A stretch of 57,049 nt of DNA from an uncultured Lachnospiraceae bacterium (GTDB lineage: Bacteria > Bacillota > Clostridia > Lachnospirales > Lachnospiraceae): the NCBI GenBank assembly GCA_934401915.1, contig CAKRSV010000013.1, forward strand, positions 1-57,049, read 5' to 3'. The position numbers and the translations under genes were made by a program. The first letter of the stretch is position 1; each line of letters opens with the position of its first letter. A model generated the notes under the pieces. The model did no database searches. It saw only the letters and a list, made by a program, of their open reading frames with translations, and had not been told where the DNA came from. Positions 52,977 to 57,049 of this stretch are shown piece after piece.

Positions 52977-55037
52977 ATGGTCAAAAAGCTATCTTCAATC
53001 CAGACAAAAATCACATGCGTCCTGATTCTGTTTATTGTGGTTGCCGTTACTATCGCTGTGTGGCTCAACTATCATTCCCTGACGGATATGTCCCGTGAAT
53101 CGCTGATTGCCTACACGGAGGACTCTCTGACCGAGATCGTCAGCGCACAGGGACGAAGCATTGACGAATCCATTGAAAAGTATAATTCCACGATGAACTA
53201 TCTCGACCGCTCGGAAAACTTCTTTGCTTTCAGCAATCAGAACGGCAACAAATATGCCAAGGAAGTGCAGGTTACCCTCAATAAATATCTCGCCGCCAAT
53301 CCGACGCACGACAGCATCAACTTCGTCTGCGGCAACGATCTGCGCCTTTATGGCAGCACCGATCCCATCCCGGAAGAACCGGTTTCCTATGCGGATGAAC
53401 CCTTTATTCAATATATTCTCGCCAACAATGCGCCCGCGCAGAGCAACGTGTTCTTCGACGAAGAGACCGGAGAGCCCATGATCTCTATCGGCGTTCCGGA
53501 GCGAAGCCATATGGATGACAATACGCTCTCCGGCGTCCTTTTTACAAACATTAAGGTTTCCCTTCTGGCAGATACGCTCTCGGATATCAAGGTTTTCAAC
53601 TCTGATACCAGCTACGCTTATCTGCTCGACGGCAACGGCGTATATATTTATCATCCGGACGAGTCCAAGATCGGCACCACCGCCGACACGTCTCTGATAA
53701 CGGATCTGGTGGCTCAGATCGCCTCCGGCAAAACGCCGGAAACCGACGTCACCACAGATGAAAGCACCGGTCAGTATATTGCTTACCGTGTTTCTTCCCT
53801 GAATAACTGGATCCTCTGCCTTACGATCGATAAAAGCGTCGTTCTGTCACCGATCATCCAGATGCGTGACAGCGCATTCCGGAACTGCCTGATCAGTTGT
53901 GTCATCATTATTTTGATCTTTGCCGTGCTCGGTTCCGTCTTTGCCGGGACGATCATCGTTCCGATCAAGACCGTGACGAAAGTCATCCGCAAGACCGCCG
54001 ATCTCGATATCTCGCAGGATGAGTCCTACCACTCCCTGCTAAAGCATAAGGATGAAACCGGAGAGATGAGCCGCGCCGTCAAAAAGATGCGGCATGCCTT
54101 CAGTAATATGATGAACAGCATCTCCTCCGCTTCCAGCTCGATCAGCGAAAGCGCTGACCGCCTGCACAGCATTGCCAACACCGTCAACGATAACGCAAGC
54201 AGCAATTCTGCGACCGCAGAAGAACTGTCTGCGACCATGGAAGAAACCGCAGCAAGCACAGCCGCTATCAGCAATGAAATCCACGAGATAGAAAAAAGCA
54301 CTTCGCAGATCAACACCAAGACTGCCGAAGGCGTAACCCTCTCCACCGAGATCATGCAGCGGGCAGAAAAACTACGAAAAGATACCTCGTCCGCCAGCGA
54401 CCGCACCAGACATATGTATGAGTCCGTCAAAGGCGAATCCGAGCTCGCTATCGAAAGCTCCAAAGCCGTATCCAAGATCAACGAGCTTGCCAAGAATATC
54501 ATGGATATCGCAAAGCAGACCTCTCTCCTGTCATTGAATGCTTCCATCGAAGCTGCCCGCGCCGGAGAACAGGGCCGCGGCTTCGCCGTAGTGGCTGATG
54601 AGATTGGAAAACTGGCCAGTCAGTCCTCCGATACCGTCGGTGACATCACCGAGATCGTAAATGAAGTGATCGACGCCGTTCAGAAAATGGAAAAAAGTTT
54701 AACTTCTACTCTTTCTTTCCTTGATGAAACGGTTCTGGCGGATTATAATAACTTTATGAATGTGAGCGATCAATACTCCAGGGATGCACAGTTCGTCAAT
54801 ACGACGATGAGCGACATAAACGCTTCGATCGATTCCCTGAACGACACCATGTTCAAGATGTCCGAGGCGATCAACCAGATCAACGCCTCCATCGCCGAGA
54901 CGACAAGCGGCGTAAACAACGTGGTAGAAAACAATGCCAGCATTGTTTCCCTCACTACCGACACCTACCACATGGTAGAAAAAACGATCGCCTACTCCGA
55001 TTCCCTGAAGGAGATCGTAGACCAGTTTACTTTATAA
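52977..55037 (+). CDS. Methyl-accepting chemotaxis protein with dCache sensor
   Basis: A 686-residue transmembrane chemoreceptor that would signal to CheA/CheW. It has a membrane helix at about 10-30, a large extracellular dCache-like domain (about 35-300) with a [21 protein letters not shown] motif, a second helix (about 305-325), a HAMP region, and the MCP signalling domain with the hairpin tip [23 protein letters not shown] shortened from the usual longer coil. The ATG at 52977 has GGAGG eight bases upstream; the longer frame has no support. No other chemotaxis gene is in the window. The ligand is unknown. Confidence 0.93.
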   Translation: MVKKLSSIQTKITCVLILFIVVAVTIAVWLNYHSLTDMSRESLIAYTEDSLTEIVSAQGRSIDESIEKYNSTMNYLDRSENFFAFSNQNGNKYAKEVQVTLNKYLAANPTHDSINFVCGNDLRLYGSTDPIPEEPVSYADEPFIQYILANNAPAQSNVFFDEETGEPMISIGVPERSHMDDNTLSGVLFTNIKVSLLADTLSDIKVFNSDTSYAYLLDGNGVYIYHPDESKIGTTADTSLITDLVAQIASGKTPETDVTTDESTGQYIAYRVSSLNNWILCLTIDKSVVLSPIIQMRDSAFRNCLISCVIIILIFAVLGSVFAGTIIVPIKTVTKVIRKTADLDISQDESYHSLLKHKDETGEMSRAVKKMRHAFSNMMNSISSASSSISESADRLHSIANTVNDNASSNSATAEELSATMEETAASTAAISNEIHEIEKSTSQINTKTAEGVTLSTEIMQRAEKLRKDTSSASDRTRHMYESVKGESELAIESSKAVSKINELAKNIMDIAKQTSLLSLNASIEAARAGEQGRGFAVVADEIGKLASQSSDTVGDITEIVNEVIDAVQKMEKSLTSTLSFLDETVLADYNNFMNVSDQYSRDAQFVNTTMSDINASIDSLNDTMFKMSEAINQINASIAETTSGVNNVVENNASIVSLTTDTYHMVEKTIAYSDSLKEIVDQFTL

Positions 55038-55067
55038 CCTTGATAGTTACCACCAATAACTATATAG

Positions 55068-55111
55068 AAAAGGACGAACATCTCATCTTTTCCTCGATGT
55101 TCGTCCTTTTT
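55068..55111 (+). terminator. Terminator between the chemoreceptor and phosphatase genes
   Basis: A 14-bp stem (arms 55068-55081 and 55097-55110) followed by TTTTT ends the plus-strand chemoreceptor gene. The A-rich left arm gives a T-run on the other strand too, so it can serve the convergent phosphatase gene. Confidence 0.9.
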
Positions 55112-55131
55112 GTTGCATCTTAGGGCAAGTT

Positions 55132-55635
55132 TCAATAACCCAGATAGCGAATCAGCCCTTCGCATCCCCTCACCACATCGCGGAAGGTTGCCTCGAAATC
55201 ACCCGTGTACCAGGGATCTGCCACGTCTCTCCCCGCTACTCTCCGTTCTTCGCTCCTGTCCTGCCTTGTCAGATCCCCTGCTGCAAACGACAGCAGCTTC
55301 CACAGCTTTTCTTCTTCATCTCCCCCGGCGATACATTTCATATTTCGGATGTTTGCATTGTCCATCCCGATCAGATAGTCAAACGCTTCATAATCCTGTC
55401 TGGTCATCTGTCTTGCCCGGTGCGGCACTACCGTGATCCCCGCCTGACGCAGCCTGTTTACGGTTCCGTAGTGCGGAGGATTTCCGATCTCCTCGCGGCT
55501 GGTCGCCGCGGAGTCAATGTAAAAATTGGTTTCTATTTTCCGGGTTGTGACCATGTGGTTGAGGACGCTCTGCGCCATGGTGGAACGGCAGATGTTGCCG
55601 TGGCATACCATAAGAATTTTAACTTTTCTTTCCAT
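55132..55635 (-). CDS. Low-molecular-weight protein-tyrosine phosphatase
   Basis: A 167-residue cytosolic phosphatase. The catalytic loop is VCHGNICRS (Cys-x5-Arg, residues about 10-17), and the acid Asp is in DVADPWYTGDF near residue 130. It would remove phosphate from protein tyrosine, or arginine as in some Firmicutes relatives. It stands alone, convergent with the chemoreceptor, at the border of an integrative element whose repeats overlap its start codon. Confidence 0.93.
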   Translation of the reverse strand: MERKVKILMVCHGNICRSTMAQSVLNHMVTTRKIETNFYIDSAATSREEIGNPPHYGTVNRLRQAGITVVPHRARQMTRQDYEAFDYLIGMDNANIRNMKCIAGGDEEEKLWKLLSFAAGDLTRQDRSEERRVAGRDVADPWYTGDFEATFRDVVRGCEGLIRYLGY

Positions 55636-55743
55636 ATCGTTTCATATCCTTGCATATCTTCGTTTTTCCTAGGTTTTATCAGCTTTTCCCGACATAACCC
55701 TTTCTTCCTTATCCTAGCATAACTTCGCATATCTTTCCATATC
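55633..55743. repeat. 10-bp-phased CATATC repeats at the element boundary
   Basis: CATATC occurs at 55633, 55643 and 55653, and again (first one as CATAAC) at 55718, 55728 and 55738, both series with an exact period of 10. The first series overlaps the start codon of the phosphatase gene. An open frame across the region repeats the peptide pattern KDM-x-x-Y, which is a by-product. Confidence 0.75.
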
Positions 55744-55756
55744 CTGGCAAGCAAAA

Positions 55757-55803
55757 TGAGTAAAAATCTAGGTAAAACCTCTCTTTTTACTCATTTTTAC
55801 TCA
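55757..55803. repeat. Candidate integrase arm-type sites
   Basis: TTTTTACTCA occurs twice head to tail (55784-55793 and 55794-55803), and once inverted (TGAGTAAAAA, 55757-55766). They lie 30-76 bases past the integrase stop codon, where Tn916-type integrases bind arm sites at the element end. The core crossover site cannot be placed without the other end. Confidence 0.55.
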
Positions 55804-55832
55804 CCACTTTATTTCAGGTATCTTTTATCCTT

Positions 55833-56993
55833 TTATCGTGCACACCTTTTCAACTCTTTTTCTACGTTTTCTAGACGTTTTATTTCTTTCTCCGCATCCT
55901 CTAACTTTAAGTGCGTGTAAACATTTAAAGTCACACTGATATCCGTATGTCCCATGAGATATTTCAAAGTTTCTACGGATATTCCCCTCTTTGCCATATT
56001 CGTACAGAATGTATGGCGGCAGACATGGGGTGTTATCTTTGGAAGTTGCACCCGATATATCTTGTTATATTTTTCAACAGAACGCTGAAACCGCTTCTCC
56101 CATTGATAAGGCATCATAGGCATTCCACGCTTATCCAAGAACAGAAAACCTGTATAGCCGCCAATACATATTTCAATCTTCGGTTTCTTCCGGTTTGCTA
56201 ACACCCTTTTTATTACTTCATATACTTCTTCCGACATGGGTAATACCCTTGTTCCTGCGTCCGTTTTCGTTTTCTCTATGTATTTCCCTTTGTTACCAAC
56301 GTATTGTAACTGGTGGTCAACGTTGATTGTTTTCTTTTGCATATCAATATCTTTCAAGGTAAGTCCACAGAATTCCCCGATACGAAGTCCTGTGTGCAAA
56401 AGCAGGTACATGCCGTCGTAGCACTCACTGAAATGTTCATCCTGCTTGATAAACTGCAAGAAGTCCTTTTCCTGTTTTCCTGTCAAGGCTTCTCTTTTTA
56501 CCGAATCATTGATTAAGAAGTTATGTAAGTCAAAATCAAAGGGATTCTTATGAATTAAGTCCGCTTCGTATGCCATCTGGAACGCAGGTCTTACAACTCC
56601 ACGAACCGTATGAATGGAACTGTAACTCTTTCCATCCACTGATTGAAGCTTTATAATCCATGACTTCGCATCCATGGTATTAACCTGCTTGATTTTTATA
56701 TTTCCAAACGCATCCCTTTTCAAAAGATTGACTACTGTCTTATAACCTGCTGAAGTGGTAGGACGAACATTTATCTTCTGGCTGATATATTTTTCAACCA
56801 ACTCTAACACCGTCATATCCCCACCCGACAGGGATACCCCATTTGCCAAGTCACGCTCCAGAAGCTTTTCCTTTTCCCTTAATGACAGGTCTGGCTTTTT
56901 CCCCTCTGGTAACTTATCGTTCTTTTCAAGTTTCCAACTGTACAGAAACTTTCTTTTCTTTGTAACCGGGTCAAGGAACTTCTTTCGCCACAA
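55833..56993 (-). CDS. Tn916-type tyrosine integrase, 5' end unresolved
   Basis: A tyrosine recombinase for integration and excision of a mobile element. It resembles Tn916 Int: an N-terminal arm-binding part (KFLYSWKLEKNDKLPEGKKP, SLREKE), a core-binding domain (about 60-170) and the catalytic domain with Arg in LLHTGLRIGEFCGLTL, His-x-x-Arg in ITPHVCRHTFCTN, His in GHTDISVTLN and the Tyr nucleophile in VYTHLKLEDAEKE. The catalytic set is complete. The first usable codon is a TTG at 56993; no ATG or ribosome site is seen upstream and an in-frame TAA lies at 57042-57044. The usual 15-20 N-terminal residues are thus missing or frame-shifted. The element continues beyond the window. Confidence 0.85.
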   Translation of the reverse strand: MWRKKFLDPVTKKRKFLYSWKLEKNDKLPEGKKPDLSLREKEKLLERDLANGVSLSGGDMTVLELVEKYISQKINVRPTTSAGYKTVVNLLKRDAFGNIKIKQVNTMDAKSWIIKLQSVDGKSYSSIHTVRGVVRPAFQMAYEADLIHKNPFDFDLHNFLINDSVKREALTGKQEKDFLQFIKQDEHFSECYDGMYLLLHTGLRIGEFCGLTLKDIDMQKKTINVDHQLQYVGNKGKYIEKTKTDAGTRVLPMSEEVYEVIKRVLANRKKPKIEICIGGYTGFLFLDKRGMPMMPYQWEKRFQRSVEKYNKIYRVQLPKITPHVCRHTFCTNMAKRGISVETLKYLMGHTDISVTLNVYTHLKLEDAEKEIKRLENVEKELKRCAR

Positions 56994-57049
56994 ATCATAT
57001 TCTTTTTTATCGAGGGAAGTCCGGTTGATGATCCTACTGTTTTACAAAA

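Noticed and set aside
55719..55731. ATAACTTCGCATA, which matches a loxP arm at 12 of 13 positions
   Set aside because: No inverted second arm or eight-base spacer follows; it is part of the CATATC repeat series.
1..57049. CRISPR array, tRNA or rRNA genes
   Set aside because: No regularly spaced repeats with unique spacers and no tRNA- or rRNA-like sequence were seen on reading both strands; I could not run a dedicated search.

Overview
The window looks like chromosomal DNA of a Gram-positive anaerobic Clostridium-type bacterium, most likely a member of the Lachnospiraceae. The reasons are the gene order yceD-rpmF-plsX-acpP-rnc-smc-ftsY beside pta-ackA and era-recO, a giant acyl-CoA dehydratase activase, Gram-positive style Pho boxes, strong GGAGG ribosome sites, lipoproteins without outer-membrane machinery, and several small proteins typical of that family. 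The species cannot be told from the sequence alone. Most genes lie on the minus strand.

Layout: 1-200 is a tandem repeat rich in stem-loops at the window edge. 260-880 is a SleB-type hydrolase, diverging from an AP2/degenerate-HNH protein (1083-1880). 1865-5782 is a minus-strand cell-envelope cluster with two membrane-anchored GH25 muramidases, an AraC regulator and a DUF1905-C39 fusion. 5851-6702 is a YitT transporter. 6816-24159 is a long housekeeping block read right to left: M16C peptidase, DUF4349 lipoprotein, era, a 57-residue protein, recO, pta, ackA, yceD, rpmF, plsX, acpP, rnc, smc, ftsY, ilvA. It covers ribosome and lipid precursor supply, RNA processing, chromosome segregation, protein targeting and acetate formation. 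24588-26688 is a three-gene operon of poorly known proteins: an inactive-looking rhomboid with a zinc ribbon, a sigma-70-like protein lacking the DNA-recognition parts, and an unknown protein.

26926-31176 (plus strand) is a 1416-residue activase/dehydratase-like protein. After two small minus-strand genes come metA (plus) and then ligA, an RluF-type pseudouridine synthase, an SGNH hydrolase with an MBOAT acyltransferase, a GH13 glucosidase, rsmF and a small alarmone synthetase, all minus. 42940-52338 is a complete phosphate-response locus: pstS-pstC-pstA-pstB-phoU, a Na/Pi transporter with its own promoter overlapping three TTTACA boxes at 11-bp spacing, a PhoP-PhoR type two-component pair, and a DUF975 membrane protein. 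A chemoreceptor (52977-55037, plus) and a tyrosine phosphatase follow. The right edge (about 55640-57049) is the end of an integrative element: a Tn916-type integrase with adjacent repeats that resemble integrase arm sites.

The most interesting items are: (i) a pair of near-identical 33-base intergenic elements at 42776 and 52562 that could fold as RNA, with one stem-preserving change; (ii) the sigma-like protein without region 2.4/4; (iii) the three phased Pho boxes; (iv) the stem-loop repeat array at the left edge; (v) 10-bp-phased CATATC repeats next to the integrase; and (vi) a MetA with Asp at the acyl-CoA specificity position 111. No CRISPR array, tRNA, rRNA or clearly new defence system was seen.
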